A stretch of DNA of 64,000 nucleotides from CAMLIZ01 sp966212505 (GCA_966212505.1 CBIHRS010000001.1:124001-188000), one strand, 5' to 3'. Positions 23,391 to 36,642 are shown, counted from the stretch's first letter. Made by a program: numbers and translations. Notes: generated by a model from the sequence alone, not told the origin.

Positions 23391-24260
23391 CTATTTCAGC
23401 TGCTCGCGCAGGAAGTCGAGCAGGCGCTGGCGCGAGGCCTCGCGCGCGGCCGGGTTGCTGCCCACGTGAACACCCTCGCCAGGATGCTCGCCGTTGGGCA
23501 CGTCGCGGCGCACCCGCACCGGCGCATGGCCGTCGAAGTCGTGGTACGCGTCGGGATAGACCTCGATCTGCACCGGCGGTTGCTCGGGCACCCTTGCGGC
23601 CTCGGCCGCGAGCTGTCGGCACGGCTCGGCGGGTGTCCAGTCATCCGCGGCGCCGATGAGGATGAGCAAGGGCGCGTCGGGCCGGTAGCCGCGCTCCACC
23701 TCGGTCTTGCAGCCGGGGTAGAAGGCGACGGCAGCACGCGGCTTCAGCGGCGCGGCCTGCACCTCGCGCTGCCGCGAGCTGGTGCTGGCGAGCACGGTGC
23801 TGCCGCCGTTGGACCAGCCGAGCAGCGCCAGCCGTCCGGCATCCACATCGTTTCGTGCGGCCAGCCATTGCAGCGCGCCGAGGGTGTCGCGGCGGCGCTG
23901 CGTGAGGGTCACCGCGCGGGTGCCGATGCGCTGCGTACACAGCTCGCGCTCGCCACGCGGCGTCAGCGAGTCCAGCACCAGCGCATGCCAGCCCTGCTCG
24001 TTGAGCAGCCGTGTGTATTCGCGCATCCGCGTGCCCAGTTGGCCCTTGGCGTCATACGCGCCGCCGCAACCATGGAGCAGCAGCACGGCGGGGCGGCGGC
24101 CGGGCGCGTCGGCGCCAAACCAGTAGCCCACCAGCGCCAGCGCATGCCCGTCTAGAGCATCGAGGCTGGGCACCTCCACGCGCTGCTGCGCACATGCGGG
24201 GCCGACGGCCAGCAGCACGCCGGTCCACAGCCATGAAGCCAGATGTCGCAGAGCTCTCAT
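23391..24260 (-). CDS. Exported alpha/beta hydrolase (dienelactone hydrolase-like)
   Basis: This 289-residue protein has an N-terminal signal peptide (about 1-25, ending CAQ) and an alpha/beta-hydrolase domain. The oxyanion strand is VLLLHGCGGAYD, the nucleophile elbow is LGWSNGGS (Ser in GxSxG), and the acid and His are likely the Asp in LILIGAADDWTP and the His in YPDAYHDFDGH. The C-terminal DAYHDFD segment is typical of dienelactone hydrolases. It would act on an ester or lactone in the periplasm; the substrate is not known. The ATG at 24260 was chosen because the signal peptide starts there. Confidence 0.87.
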   Translation of the reverse strand: MRALRHLASWLWTGVLLAVGPACAQQRVEVPSLDALDGHALALVGYWFGADAPGRRPAVLLLHGCGGAYDAKGQLGTRMREYTRLLNEQGWHALVLDSLTPRGERELCTQRIGTRAVTLTQRRRDTLGALQWLAARNDVDAGRLALLGWSNGGSTVLASTSSRQREVQAAPLKPRAAVAFYPGCKTEVERGYRPDAPLLILIGAADDWTPAEPCRQLAAEAARVPEQPPVQIEVYPDAYHDFDGHAPVRVRRDVPNGEHPGEGVHVGSNPAAREASRQRLLDFLREQLK

Positions 24261-24318
24261 GGGGCGCGATGCTAGCGAGACCGCCGGCTTCGCGATGTTG
24301 CGGCCCGGTAAAGGTTTT

Positions 24319-25044
24319 TCAGCCCAGCGGCAGGGCCCGCATGCACTGCAGCCAGTACAGGTTGAGCCGGTAGCAGGCCAGCGCCGACGGCAGCGCGCTG
24401 CGGTCCTTCTGCGCGAAGCCATGCAGGCCGCTCTCGATTGCGCCGAGCACCTGGTCGAGGCGGCGCGCGCCCATGGTCACCGCGGCCATGCGCTGGTTGT
24501 GCACCGCGGCCACCAGCTCCTTGAAGGCAGCCTCGCTGCCCGATTGCAGCGCAGCCGCCAGGCGTTCGGCCAGCGCCTGGCCTTGCGTGACCAGTGCATC
24601 GACATAGGCGCGGAAGCGGTCTTCATCCACCCCCAGCCGCTGCATCGCCTCATGGCTGCCGTCGAGCAGGCTGCGGCGGAACTGGTCGATCACGTGGCGC
24701 ACGCGGTCCACCGCATCCAGCGTCGCCGGCTTCAGCACGAAGCCCTGCACGCCGGTGCGCACCGCGTTCTGCACGGTGGAGCGATCGGCGGCCGACGAGA
24801 TCAGCATCACCGGCATGTGCTCGAAGCGCCGGTCGCCGCGCAGGCGCGCCAGCAGCTCGAGGCCGTCCATGCGCGGCATGCGGATGTCGCTCAGCACCAT
24901 CACCGCCGGCTCGCCGCCATCGAGCCGCTCCCAGGCGGCCTGCCCGTCTTCCGCCATGGACGGCATGTGGCCTGTGGCCACCTCCACGATCTCGGCCACG
25001 GCCTGGCGCGACACCGCTTCATCGTCCACCACGAGGATGTTCAT
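24319..25044 (-). CDS. Response regulator with a novel helical output domain
   Basis: This 241-residue protein has a CheY-like receiver (about 1-120) with acidic pocket D7/D8, phosphoacceptor D53 in LSDIRMPRMDG, Thr/Ser switch in ISSA and the Lys in LKPA. The C-terminal ~110 residues are all helical and contain no DNA-binding, EAL or GGDEF motif, so output is probably by protein-protein contact. The ATG overlaps the stop of the hybrid histidine kinase gene by ATGA, so it is the kinase's likely partner in a phosphorelay. Confidence 0.9.
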   Translation of the reverse strand: MNILVVDDEAVSRQAVAEIVEVATGHMPSMAEDGQAAWERLDGGEPAVMVLSDIRMPRMDGLELLARLRGDRRFEHMPVMLISSAADRSTVQNAVRTGVQGFVLKPATLDAVDRVRHVIDQFRRSLLDGSHEAMQRLGVDEDRFRAYVDALVTQGQALAERLAAALQSGSEAAFKELVAAVHNQRMAAVTMGARRLDQVLGAIESGLHGFAQKDRSALPSALACYRLNLYWLQCMRALPLG

Positions 25045-27311
25045 GCCATCGTCTCCCGGTTGTGATCCACCTCATCGATCCAGCGCTGCAGCGCCCGCCC
25101 GCTGGCCAGCGCCGCCTGTACCCTGCCTTCGCGCGCATGCTGCTCGGCCTGGTCGGCCAGCTGCGTCAGCGCCGGCAGCTCGACATAGACGCTCGCACCC
25201 TTCATCGCATGCGCCACCTCGGCCAGCTCGGCGAGACGGCCCTCCTGCAGCGCGCTGCGCAGCCGGCGCGCATGGTCGGGCAGCTCGCGCATGAAGCTGT
25301 CCTGCAAGCGACGGGCCCGATCGTGCTCGAACGACGCGGCCCTTTGCGGGGCCGGAGCGCCGAGATCGAGCAGGCGCTCCAGCGCGCCGCGATCCACCCG
25401 CTCCATCGGTGCGTCGGCCGAAAGCGCCGGCGCCAGCTCGACGCCGCGCGCCAGTTGGTAGTCGATCGCGCGCTGGATCACCGCATGCAGCAACGGCGCA
25501 TGGACCGGCTTGACGATGAAGGCCTGCGCGCCGGCCTGCTCGAACTTGGCGCGGTCGTCGGCCGCGGTGTTGGCGCTGATCGCGGCCACGTACACCTGCG
25601 CATCGCACACCTCGCCCGGCGGCGTCGCGCGGATGCGCTCCAGCGCCTCGGGGCCGCCCATCACCGGCATGCGGCCATCGAGCAGCAGCAGGTCGAAGCG
25701 CCGCATCGTGCAGGCCACCAGCGCCTGCGCGCCGTCTTCCACGCTCGTCACCTCGTGGCCCCAGGCGTCGAGGTATTCGGTGAAGATCAGCCGGTTGGTC
25801 GGGTTGTCGTCGGCCAGCAGCACCTGCAGGCGATGGCGATGCGGCAGCAGGTCTTCGTCGCCCGGCGCCGGTACGACCGATTGCGCCGGCTGCGCACGCA
25901 GCTTCAGCGTGAAGCAGGTGCCCTGCCCCAGCTCGCTGCTCACGCCGATGTCGCCGCCCATCAGCTGCGCCATCTGCCGGCTGATGCTCAGGCCCAGCCC
26001 GGTGCCGCCGAAGCGCTGCCCGATGCTGGCATCGGCCTGGACGAAGTTCTCGAACAGGCGGCCCAGCGCCTCGGGCGCGATGCCGATGCCGGTGTCGCCG
26101 ACGGCCAGCGTCAGCTCCCAGCCCCCCTCCTCGTCGCCCTGCGCGAGCGGACGGCCGCCGACGGCCACCGCCACCGACCCCTGCTCGGTGAACTTGACCG
26201 CATTGCTCACCAGGTTGAGCAGGATCTGGCGCACGCGGGTGGCATCGACCCGCCAGGCCGACGGCAACCCGGGCTGCCACTCGACGCGGAAGGCCACGCC
26301 CTTGTCCTGCGCGCGCATGCGCAGCGGCTCCAGGCTGCGCAGCAGCACCTGCTGCAGGTCGCAGTCGGCCGGCGCGATCTCGAAGCGGCCGGCCTCGATC
26401 TTGGCGAGGTCGAGCAGGTCGTTGACCAGCGTCAGCAGCGCGTCGCCGCTGGCGGCGGCCACATCGAGCAGGTGGCGGGTGCGCGGGCTGTGGCCGTCTT
26501 CGCGGCGCAGCAAGTCGACCACGCCCAGCATGCCGGTCAGCGGCGTGCGCAGCTCATGGCTGGCGGTGGCGAAGAAGTCGCTCTTGCTGCGGTTGGCCGC
26601 CTCGGCCACTGCACGCGCAGCCTCGGCCTGATGGCGAGCCGCCTCGGCGGCGGCCTTCTCGTCGCCCAGCTGGCCCACGAGGTTCTCGTTGTGCACCTTC
26701 AGCCGGATCACGGTGTCGAAGGCATGGCGGAAGTTGCGGCCCATCAGCACCGTCATGCCGAAGATCAGCACGATGATGCCGGCCAGGCCCAGCGAGGCCG
26801 GCGTGCCTTCCATCGCAATGCGCGCCACCGCCGGCACGAAGGCGGCCGCGCAGAACGCCAGCAACAGCCGGAAACGCCTGGCCAGCAGCGGGATCGCGCC
26901 GACGCAGTAGCTGTAGAGGATCAGCAGCAGGCCGATCTGCTGCAGGCTGCCGCCATGGCCCCAGAACAGCCACGCCGCCGCCCCCCAGGCCGCGCCGGAG
27001 GCCAGCGTGCCGGCGCTCCACAGCCGATCCCAGTGGACGAATTCGTCGGCGCCAGCCGGTGATGCCGATGCGAAGCGCCGCGCCACCCCGGCCCGGAAGC
27101 TCCACACCGCGAAGAACAGCACACCCCACCCCGCCAGCACCGGCCAGGGCGCCGCCGTGCTGAACAACAGCAGCAGCACCACGGCACCCAGCAGGTTGCC
27201 GACCAGCGACGCCGGCGTGTGCGCGAACACGCTGCGCACCGCATCGGGCAGCAGCGGATCGGAACCTACCGAAGGCGTCGCGCACGGGCGACCGGGTGAC
27301 TTTTCAGCCAT
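25041..27311 (-). CDS. Hybrid sensor histidine kinase (HK-REC-HPt)
   Basis: This 756-residue multidomain kinase has about six membrane helices in the N-terminal sensor (about 35-190), a short coiled coil (about 205-240), HisKA with H252 in SHELRTPL, an HATPase domain with the N box NAVKFTE and the G boxes DTGIGI and GTGLGLS, a receiver with D545 in LLLLDGRMP, and a C-terminal HPt with H701 in HAMKGAS. That is the full His-Asp-His chain, so the next Asp is likely D53 of the coupled response regulator. The signal is unknown. The ATG at 27311 is the first start that gives the membrane sensor; the longer open frame runs into the preceding gene. Confidence 0.92.
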   Translation of the reverse strand: MAEKSPGRPCATPSVGSDPLLPDAVRSVFAHTPASLVGNLLGAVVLLLLFSTAAPWPVLAGWGVLFFAVWSFRAGVARRFASASPAGADEFVHWDRLWSAGTLASGAAWGAAAWLFWGHGGSLQQIGLLLILYSYCVGAIPLLARRFRLLLAFCAAAFVPAVARIAMEGTPASLGLAGIIVLIFGMTVLMGRNFRHAFDTVIRLKVHNENLVGQLGDEKAAAEAARHQAEAARAVAEAANRSKSDFFATASHELRTPLTGMLGVVDLLRREDGHSPRTRHLLDVAAASGDALLTLVNDLLDLAKIEAGRFEIAPADCDLQQVLLRSLEPLRMRAQDKGVAFRVEWQPGLPSAWRVDATRVRQILLNLVSNAVKFTEQGSVAVAVGGRPLAQGDEEGGWELTLAVGDTGIGIAPEALGRLFENFVQADASIGQRFGGTGLGLSISRQMAQLMGGDIGVSSELGQGTCFTLKLRAQPAQSVVPAPGDEDLLPHRHRLQVLLADDNPTNRLIFTEYLDAWGHEVTSVEDGAQALVACTMRRFDLLLLDGRMPVMGGPEALERIRATPPGEVCDAQVYVAAISANTAADDRAKFEQAGAQAFIVKPVHAPLLHAVIQRAIDYQLARGVELAPALSADAPMERVDRGALERLLDLGAPAPQRAASFEHDRARRLQDSFMRELPDHARRLRSALQEGRLAELAEVAHAMKGASVYVELPALTQLADQAEQHAREGRVQAALASGRALQRWIDEVDHNRETMA

Positions 27312-27347
27312 CTCGGGGTTTTCGGCGAAAGCCCCGGCCTTCTGAAG

Positions 27348-27368
27348 CCCCCTTTTGGGGGAAAAGGG
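27348..27368 (-). terminator. Terminator-like hairpin after the prolyl oligopeptidase gene
   Basis: CCCCC-TTTT-GGGGG forms a 5-bp stem with 4-nt loop, and an alternative 7-bp pairing CCCTTTT with AAAAGGG overlaps it. It lies a few bases after the oligopeptidase stop and about 40 bp before the hybrid kinase ATG, all on the minus strand. A clean T-run is missing, so attenuation rather than full termination is possible. Confidence 0.5.
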
Positions 27369-27370
27369 CG

Positions 27371-29497
27371 CTATTCGACCGGCACGCCCAGCTCGTGCAG
27401 CAGGAAGGCGTATTCGTCGGTGATCTGCTCGATGGTTTCCGACAGCGCGGTGCCGATGCCATGGCCGGCCTTGCCGCTGGTGCGCAGCAGGATCGGCTTG
27501 CCGGCGGGGTCGGCTGCCTGCAGGCGCGCGATCATCTTGCGCGAATGCGCCGGATTCACCCGGCCATCGTGGTCGCCGGTCATCATCAGCACGGCCGGGT
27601 AGTCGGTGCCGTCCTTCACGTGATGGAAGGGCGAATAGGCTTGCAGCGCCTCGAACTGCGCCTTGTCCTTGACGGTGCCGAACTCGGTGACGTTGAAGGC
27701 GCCGTTGGGATCGAGCTCCACCCGCAGCATGTCGTAGATGCCGACCGAGCTGGCCACGGCGCGGAACAGCTCGGGCCGCTGCGTCAGCACCGCGCCCATC
27801 AGCAGGCCACCGTTGCTGCCGCCACGGATCGCGAGCTTCCCGGGCTGGGTGTAGCCGCGCTGGATCAGGTATTCGGCCGACGCGATGAAGTCGTCGAACA
27901 CCGTCTGCTTGCGCGTCAGGTTGCCCGCCAGATGCCAGGCCTCGCCGTATTCGCCGCCGCCGCGGATGTTGGCGAACACGAGCACACCGCCACGTTCCAG
28001 CCACACACGGCGCGCCGCATTGAAATACGGCGTTTCGCTCACGCCATAGCCGCCGTAGCCGTAGAGGACCGTCGGATTGCTGCCATCGAGCTTCGTGCCC
28101 TTGCGGCGCAGGATGTTCAGCGGCACCTTGGTGCCATCCTTGCTGGTCGCGAATTCACGCACCACTTCGGTATCGGCATAGTCGGCGGCCGAGGTGACCA
28201 CCAGCGCGCTCTTCTTCGGCGCCTGCCCCATCGAAACGTGGTACCACGCCGGCGGCGCCACATAGCTCATCACCCGGGCCAGCACCTGGCCACGGCCGAC
28301 GCGCACCAGGCCGCTGACACCGCTCACCTCGGGCAGCGGCACTTCTTCGACCTTGCGGTTCGAAAGATCGAGCACGCGCAGGCGCGACGGGCCACCCAGC
28401 AGTTCGTCGACGAAGAGCCTGCCGTCGGCCAGCTCGAAGTCCTGGATCGTGCCGTCGCTCTGCGCAAGCACGGTCTCGGCCCGGGCCATGTCCGGATGGG
28501 CCAGCGGCACGCGCACGATCTGGCCCCGCGGTGCGCCCTTGCGGGTCATCAGGTAAAGCCAGCCGTCGTTGCCGAAACGCGCCTGCTTGACTTCGGCGTC
28601 GTAAGCGGCGAGCTTGCGCCAGCCCTTGCCGGCGCGCAGGTAGAGCGAATGCTCGCCGCCGTCGCCGTTGGACACCAGCGCGGTCACCAGCCTGCCGTCG
28701 CGCGAGCTGTCGAGCAGGGTCTCGGCAATGCGCGGAAAGTCCTTGCCGGCCTCGTAGCGATCCTTCGCCGCCGGCGTGCCCAGCTTGTGGAACCACACCT
28801 GCTGGAAGAAATGGATGTCGGCCTCGGGTCGCTCGCCCGGCGCCGGATAGCGGGTGTAGTAGAAGCCGCTGCCGTCGGCATTCCAGGCCACCGAGCCGCC
28901 GCCCGTGGGGTAGGCGGCACGCGGCACTTCATCGGCCAGCTGCTTGCCGGTGGCCACGTCGAACACATGCAGCGTGCCGTCCTCGCTGCCGTTGGCTGAG
29001 AGCGAGACGGCGAGCTTCTTCCCATCCACAGAGGGCTGGTAGAAATCGATCGTGATCGAGCCGCTGGCCGACAGCGCGTTGGGGTCGACGATCACGCGCT
29101 CGGTGGCGGTGTCGTCCACCGAGCCGAGCAGCACGAGCAGCGGCTGCTGCTTGGGCGGCTGGCGCTTCAGCGCGAAGACCTTGCCGCCGCGCTCGATCAG
29201 GTCGTAGTAGGCATTCGAGGTCGACTTCATCAGCCGGTCGACCTGGTCGTGCAGCGCCTGCCGGCCGGGCACCGCATCGAGCCAGCGGCGGCTCAGCGCG
29301 TTCTCGGCATCGAGCCAGCGCCGGGTGTCGGGGTCGTCGAGCTGCTCGAGCCACTGGTAGTCGTCGGTGACCGAGACGCCGTGGTAGGTGTTGACGACCG
29401 GGCGCTTGGGCGCGGTGGGATAGTCGAGCGCGAAAGCGCCCGTGTGCCAGACCAGCAGCGCGCCGATCAGCGCGCCGATTCGTGCTTGAAACTTCAT
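27371..29497 (-). CDS. Prolyl oligopeptidase family serine peptidase (S9A), exported
   Basis: This 708-residue S9A peptidase cleaves short peptides after proline. It has a signal peptide (about 1-23, ending in AFA), an N-terminal seven-bladed propeller (about 90-430) that excludes large proteins, and a C-terminal alpha/beta-hydrolase domain. The catalytic triad is Ser near 561 in GGSNGGLL, Asp near 644 in TGDHDGRV and His near 679 in GKAGHGIG. The YGGYG and NIRGGGEYG segments are family hallmarks. The ATG at 29497 was chosen since it starts the signal peptide. Periplasmic peptide degradation is the likely role. Confidence 0.93.
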   Translation of the reverse strand: MKFQARIGALIGALLVWHTGAFALDYPTAPKRPVVNTYHGVSVTDDYQWLEQLDDPDTRRWLDAENALSRRWLDAVPGRQALHDQVDRLMKSTSNAYYDLIERGGKVFALKRQPPKQQPLLVLLGSVDDTATERVIVDPNALSASGSITIDFYQPSVDGKKLAVSLSANGSEDGTLHVFDVATGKQLADEVPRAAYPTGGGSVAWNADGSGFYYTRYPAPGERPEADIHFFQQVWFHKLGTPAAKDRYEAGKDFPRIAETLLDSSRDGRLVTALVSNGDGGEHSLYLRAGKGWRKLAAYDAEVKQARFGNDGWLYLMTRKGAPRGQIVRVPLAHPDMARAETVLAQSDGTIQDFELADGRLFVDELLGGPSRLRVLDLSNRKVEEVPLPEVSGVSGLVRVGRGQVLARVMSYVAPPAWYHVSMGQAPKKSALVVTSAADYADTEVVREFATSKDGTKVPLNILRRKGTKLDGSNPTVLYGYGGYGVSETPYFNAARRVWLERGGVLVFANIRGGGEYGEAWHLAGNLTRKQTVFDDFIASAEYLIQRGYTQPGKLAIRGGSNGGLLMGAVLTQRPELFRAVASSVGIYDMLRVELDPNGAFNVTEFGTVKDKAQFEALQAYSPFHHVKDGTDYPAVLMMTGDHDGRVNPAHSRKMIARLQAADPAGKPILLRTSGKAGHGIGTALSETIEQITDEYAFLLHELGVPVE

Positions 29498-29588
29498 CGC
29501 CTCTCTCGACCTTTTGAGTAGGAGGCTGGCGATGGTAGGGGAAGCGGGATGGAGCGCCATCCCTTACTTCCCTAGACAAGCTGCAGCG

Positions 29589-32219
<2,631 letters not shown>

Positions 32220-32265
32220 CCGGTTCTCTCTCGGCAGGGCCGTTGTCGGGACGACGAAACCTTCA

Positions 32266-32271
32266 ATTATA
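32266..32271 (-). promoter_or_regulatory. -10 element (TATAAT) of the alaS promoter
   Basis: A consensus TATAAT on the minus strand lies 46 bp before the alaS ATG. The sequence at the -35 position (TGAGGG region) is a poor match to TTGACA. The gap between alaS and the MocR-type gene is only 72 bp, so this is the best candidate for the alaS promoter. Confidence 0.6.
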
Positions 32272-32291
32272 GAAAAGCAGGTGTACAGCCC

Positions 32292-33704
32292 TCAGGCCGC
32301 CGCGCCCTGCGGATGCAGCGCGATCTGCTCGGAGAGAAAGCGGTAGAGCCGCTCGTCGTCGCTGAAGGCGACGTTGAAGCGCAGCCAGCCGGTGGTGTAG
32401 GGCTCGACCAGGAACAGGTGGCCCGGCCCGAGCATGATGCCCTCGACCGCCGCGCGCTGCGACAGCTCGGCGCTGTCGGTCAGGTCGGGGTGGCGCGCCC
32501 ACAGGTACATGCCGGCCTTGGGCTCGTGGAACAGCTCGAAGCCCAGCTGCATCAGCCGCTGCGCCACCTTGCCGTGCGCCGCCGCGAGCCGGTCGCGCAG
32601 CGATTTCAGATGCTTGCGCCAGCGCCCCTCGGTCAGCGTGCCGAAGGCCAGGCGCTCGGTGAGGTCGCTCGAGGTCAGGCCCGACACCATCTTCAGCTGC
32701 GCCAGTTCGTCGCTCAGCTCGGGCCGGGCCACCACGTAGCCGACCCGGATGTTGGGCGAGATGGTCTTGGAGTAGCTGCCGATGTAGACCACGCGGCGCA
32801 GCTGGTCGAGGCTGGCCAGCGAGGGCCGGGGCTCCGGGTCCATGTCGGCATAGATGTCGTTCTCGACCAGCGCGATGTCGTTGGCCTCGGCCAGCTGCAG
32901 CACCCGGTACAGCTGCGCCAGCGGCGCGACCGAGTTGGTGGGGCTCTGCAGCCGCGGCTGCGTGAAGAAGGCGCGCGGCTTGTGCTCGGCGATCAGCGCC
33001 TCGAGTGCCGGCAGGTCATAGCCCTGCGCCAGCCGCGGCACGCCGACCAGCCGCGCGCCGAGGAAGCGCAGCATGAACATCAGGTTCGGGTAGCCGGGGT
33101 CGTCGACCAGCACCGCGTCGCCGGGGCGCACCAGCTTGCGCGCCACGAGGTCGAGCGCCTGGCTGGAGCCCTGCGTGAGCAGCACCTGGTCGGCATTGAC
33201 CGCGATCTGGTGCTCGGCGAGGTTCTCGGCGATCAGCAGGCGCAGCGCCATGTGGCCGTGCGGCAGGCCGTAGCCGCCCAGCTCGGCGCCGTCGGCGGCC
33301 AGGTGACGCAGGCTGCGGCGCACGCCGTCCTCGAACAGCCAGTCGTGCGGCAGCCAGCCGCAGCCGGCCTTCAACGCCAGGTTGCGGCTCTCGAAGATCT
33401 GCTTCAGGTACCAGCGAGCGTCGAAGCGGAGATCAGGCTGCGCTGGGCCGGGCAGCGGCGTGTCGCCGGGGCGCCGCTTCACGAAAAAGCCGGCATGGGC
33501 CTTGGAGGCCACCCAGCCCTGGGCCACCAACCGGTCGTAGGCCTCCACGACCGTGAACACGCTCACGCCATGCGACGCGGCAAACGCGCGGATCGACGGC
33601 AGCTTGGCGCCCGGCTTCAGCGATCCCTCGGCGATGAGCCGGCGGAAGCCGTCGACGATCTGGGCGACCAGCGGCGTGGAAGAGTCGGGATTGAGCGTGA
33701 ACAT
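32292..33704 (-). CDS. MocR/GabR-type regulator (GntR HTH fused to aminotransferase domain)
   Basis: This 470-residue MocR-family regulator has an N-terminal GntR winged helix (about 1-75) with LKPGAKLPSIRAFAASHGVS, and a fold-type I aminotransferase domain (about 110-460) that binds PLP as an effector-sensing site. The PLP-lysine is in IGSYSKTISPNIRVG and the DDPGYPN and GSSQALDL motifs are typical. It is divergent from gabT, the arrangement of GabR, which activates gabT/gabD when GABA forms an aldimine with bound PLP. GABA or another amino-acid-like effector is therefore likely. The regulated target is probably the gabT operon; the boxes at 33762-33814 are candidate sites. Confidence 0.9.
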   Translation of the reverse strand: MFTLNPDSSTPLVAQIVDGFRRLIAEGSLKPGAKLPSIRAFAASHGVSVFTVVEAYDRLVAQGWVASKAHAGFFVKRRPGDTPLPGPAQPDLRFDARWYLKQIFESRNLALKAGCGWLPHDWLFEDGVRRSLRHLAADGAELGGYGLPHGHMALRLLIAENLAEHQIAVNADQVLLTQGSSQALDLVARKLVRPGDAVLVDDPGYPNLMFMLRFLGARLVGVPRLAQGYDLPALEALIAEHKPRAFFTQPRLQSPTNSVAPLAQLYRVLQLAEANDIALVENDIYADMDPEPRPSLASLDQLRRVVYIGSYSKTISPNIRVGYVVARPELSDELAQLKMVSGLTSSDLTERLAFGTLTEGRWRKHLKSLRDRLAAAHGKVAQRLMQLGFELFHEPKAGMYLWARHPDLTDSAELSQRAAVEGIMLGPGHLFLVEPYTTGWLRFNVAFSDDERLYRFLSEQIALHPQGAAA

Positions 33705-33761
33705 CCGGAAAGAAGCGCGGGACTCTATCTGTGGCGAAGCCGCACCAGATCAGGGCTTGTA

Positions 33762-33814
33762 TGTACAGGAAATCCGGCCTGCACAGTACACCATGAGGTC
33801 CGGATGGCTGTACA
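33762..33814. promoter_or_regulatory. Three GTACA boxes, likely MocR-type operator
   Basis: TGTACA (33762-33767), AGTACA (33785-33790) and TGTACA (33809-33814) are spaced 23 and 24 bp apart between the divergent regulator and gabT genes. The outer two also share downstream bases (TGTACA-N-G-N2-ATCC). MocR/GabR regulators are known to bind direct repeats in such regions, so this is a candidate operator; the binding itself is inference. Confidence 0.6.
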
Positions 33815-33876
33815 TGGTATCCACCGCCTCCCCTGCCTACAGTGCGCCCCATCGATTGATGTCAAGCGGAGCGAAC

Positions 33877-35169
33877 ATGCAGCGAGAAGCCCACCTCACC
33901 AATGCCGCGCTGATGGCGCGGCGCCACGCCGCCGTGGCGCGCGGCGTCGGCCAGGCCCACGAGATCTTCGTCGCCCGCGGCGAGAACGCCGAGGTGTGGG
34001 ACGTGGAAGGCCGGCGCTACATCGACTTCGCCGGCGGCATCGCGGTGCTGAACACCGGCCACTGCCATCCCGAGGTCATCGCCGCGGTGAAGGCCCAGCT
34101 CGACCAGTACACCCATACCTGCTTCCAGGTGCTGGCCTACGAGCCCTACGTGGAGCTGGCCGAGCGCCTCAACGCGCTGGCGCCGGGCAAATTCCCGAAG
34201 AAGACCGTTTTCCTGTCCACCGGTGCCGAAGCCGTGGAAAACGCCGTGAAGATCGCCCGCGCCCACACCAAGCGCTCGGGCATCATCGCCTTCACCGGCG
34301 GCTACCACGGCCGCACGATGATGACGCTCGGCCTCACCGGCAAGATCGCGCCGTACAAGAGCGGCTTCGGCCCCTTCCCGGCCGAGGTGTTCCATGCGCT
34401 CTACCCCAACGAGCTGCACGGCGTGAGCGTGGACTATGCGCTGGCTTCGGTGGAGCTGCTGTTCAAGAACGACATCGAGGCCAACCGCGTGGCGGCCTTC
34501 ATCCTCGAGCCGGTGCAGGGCGAAGGCGGCTTCTACGTGGCGCCGCGCGAATTCGTCGCCGGGCTGAAGGAGATCGCCGACCGCCACGGCATCCTGATCA
34601 TCGCCGACGAGGTGCAGACGGGCGCAGGCCGCACCGGCACCTGGTTCGCCTGCGAGCAGTGGCCGGTCGCCCCCGACCTGATCGCCACGGCCAAGTCGCT
34701 GGCCGGCGGCTTCCCGATCTCGAGCGTGGTCGGCCGCGCCGACGTGATGGACGCCCCCGGCCCCGGCGGCCTGGGCGGCACCTACGCCGGCTCGCCGATC
34801 GGCTGCGCCGCCGCGCTGGCGGTGCTCAAGGTCTTCGAGCAGGAGCAGTTGCTGCAGCGCAGCCGCGACATGGGCGAAGCGATGGTCGCCGGCCTGAAGC
34901 GCATCGCCGCCAAGGTGCCGGCCATCGGCGACGTGCGCGGCCTGGGCGCCATGGTCGCGATCGAGCTGTTCAAGGACGGCAACCTCGCGAAGCCCGACGC
35001 CGAGCTCACCAAGCAGGTGGTGGCCGAGGCCGCGCGCCGCGGGCTGATCCTGCTCAGCTGCGGCAGCTACGGCAACGTGATCCGCATCCTGGTGCCGCTG
35101 ACCGCCTCCGACACGCTGCTGGCCGAAGGCCTGCAGATCCTGGCCGACAGCTTCGCCGCCGTCCAGTGA
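33877..35169 (+). CDS. gabT: 4-aminobutyrate aminotransferase
   Basis: This 430-residue class III PLP aminotransferase is very close to E. coli GabT over its whole length. It converts GABA and 2-oxoglutarate to succinic semialdehyde and glutamate. Conserved stretches include VWDVEGRRYIDFAGGIAVLN, STGAEAVENAVKIAR, GGYHGRT, EPVQGEGGF and IADEVQTGAGRTGT, with the PLP lysine in ATAKSLAGGFP. The ATG at 33877 follows an AGCGGAG ribosome-binding site; the longer open frame upstream covers the operator and is not coding. It is the first gene of the transporter/catabolic operon, and gabD lies at the other end. Confidence 0.95.
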   Translation: MQREAHLTNAALMARRHAAVARGVGQAHEIFVARGENAEVWDVEGRRYIDFAGGIAVLNTGHCHPEVIAAVKAQLDQYTHTCFQVLAYEPYVELAERLNALAPGKFPKKTVFLSTGAEAVENAVKIARAHTKRSGIIAFTGGYHGRTMMTLGLTGKIAPYKSGFGPFPAEVFHALYPNELHGVSVDYALASVELLFKNDIEANRVAAFILEPVQGEGGFYVAPREFVAGLKEIADRHGILIIADEVQTGAGRTGTWFACEQWPVAPDLIATAKSLAGGFPISSVVGRADVMDAPGPGGLGGTYAGSPIGCAAALAVLKVFEQEQLLQRSRDMGEAMVAGLKRIAAKVPAIGDVRGLGAMVAIELFKDGNLAKPDAELTKQVVAEAARRGLILLSCGSYGNVIRILVPLTASDTLLAEGLQILADSFAAVQ

Positions 35170-35173
35170 CACC

Positions 35174-36324
<1,151 letters not shown>

Positions 36325-36328
<4 letters not shown>

Positions 36329-36642
36329 GCCAGCCCACCTCCAGAGCCCAGGCACTGCGCCACGTCGAGAACGGCGGCGTCATCGTCACCGAATGGCGCT
36401 TCGCGCCGGGTGCCGAGACGGGCCACCACGTTCACGCTTACGACTATGTGGTCATTCCCCTGACCGACGGCAGCCTGCGGATCGGCGACCACGAGGCGCA
36501 CCTCGTGGCGGGCCAGGCCTATGCCAGGCCGGCCGGGGTGGCGCACAACGTCGTCAATGCCAGTTCCCACGAGTTCCGCTTCGTCGAGGTGGAACTGAAG
36601 TCACCGGTGTTTCAACCCACTCCAGAAGGAGACTCTCGATGA
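36325..36642 (+). CDS. Small cupin-domain protein
   Basis: This 105-residue single-domain cupin has cupin motif 1 in APGAETGHHVHAYDYVVIPL, with two His positioned as metal ligands, and motif 2 in ARPAGVAHNVVNAS. It is cytoplasmic and lacks a signal peptide. It overlaps the ATPase gene by 4 bp (ATGA) and the binding-protein gene by 4 bp, so it is made with the transporter. Roles could include metal-dependent catalysis on the imported substrate or ligand sensing; neither is proven. Confidence 0.85.
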
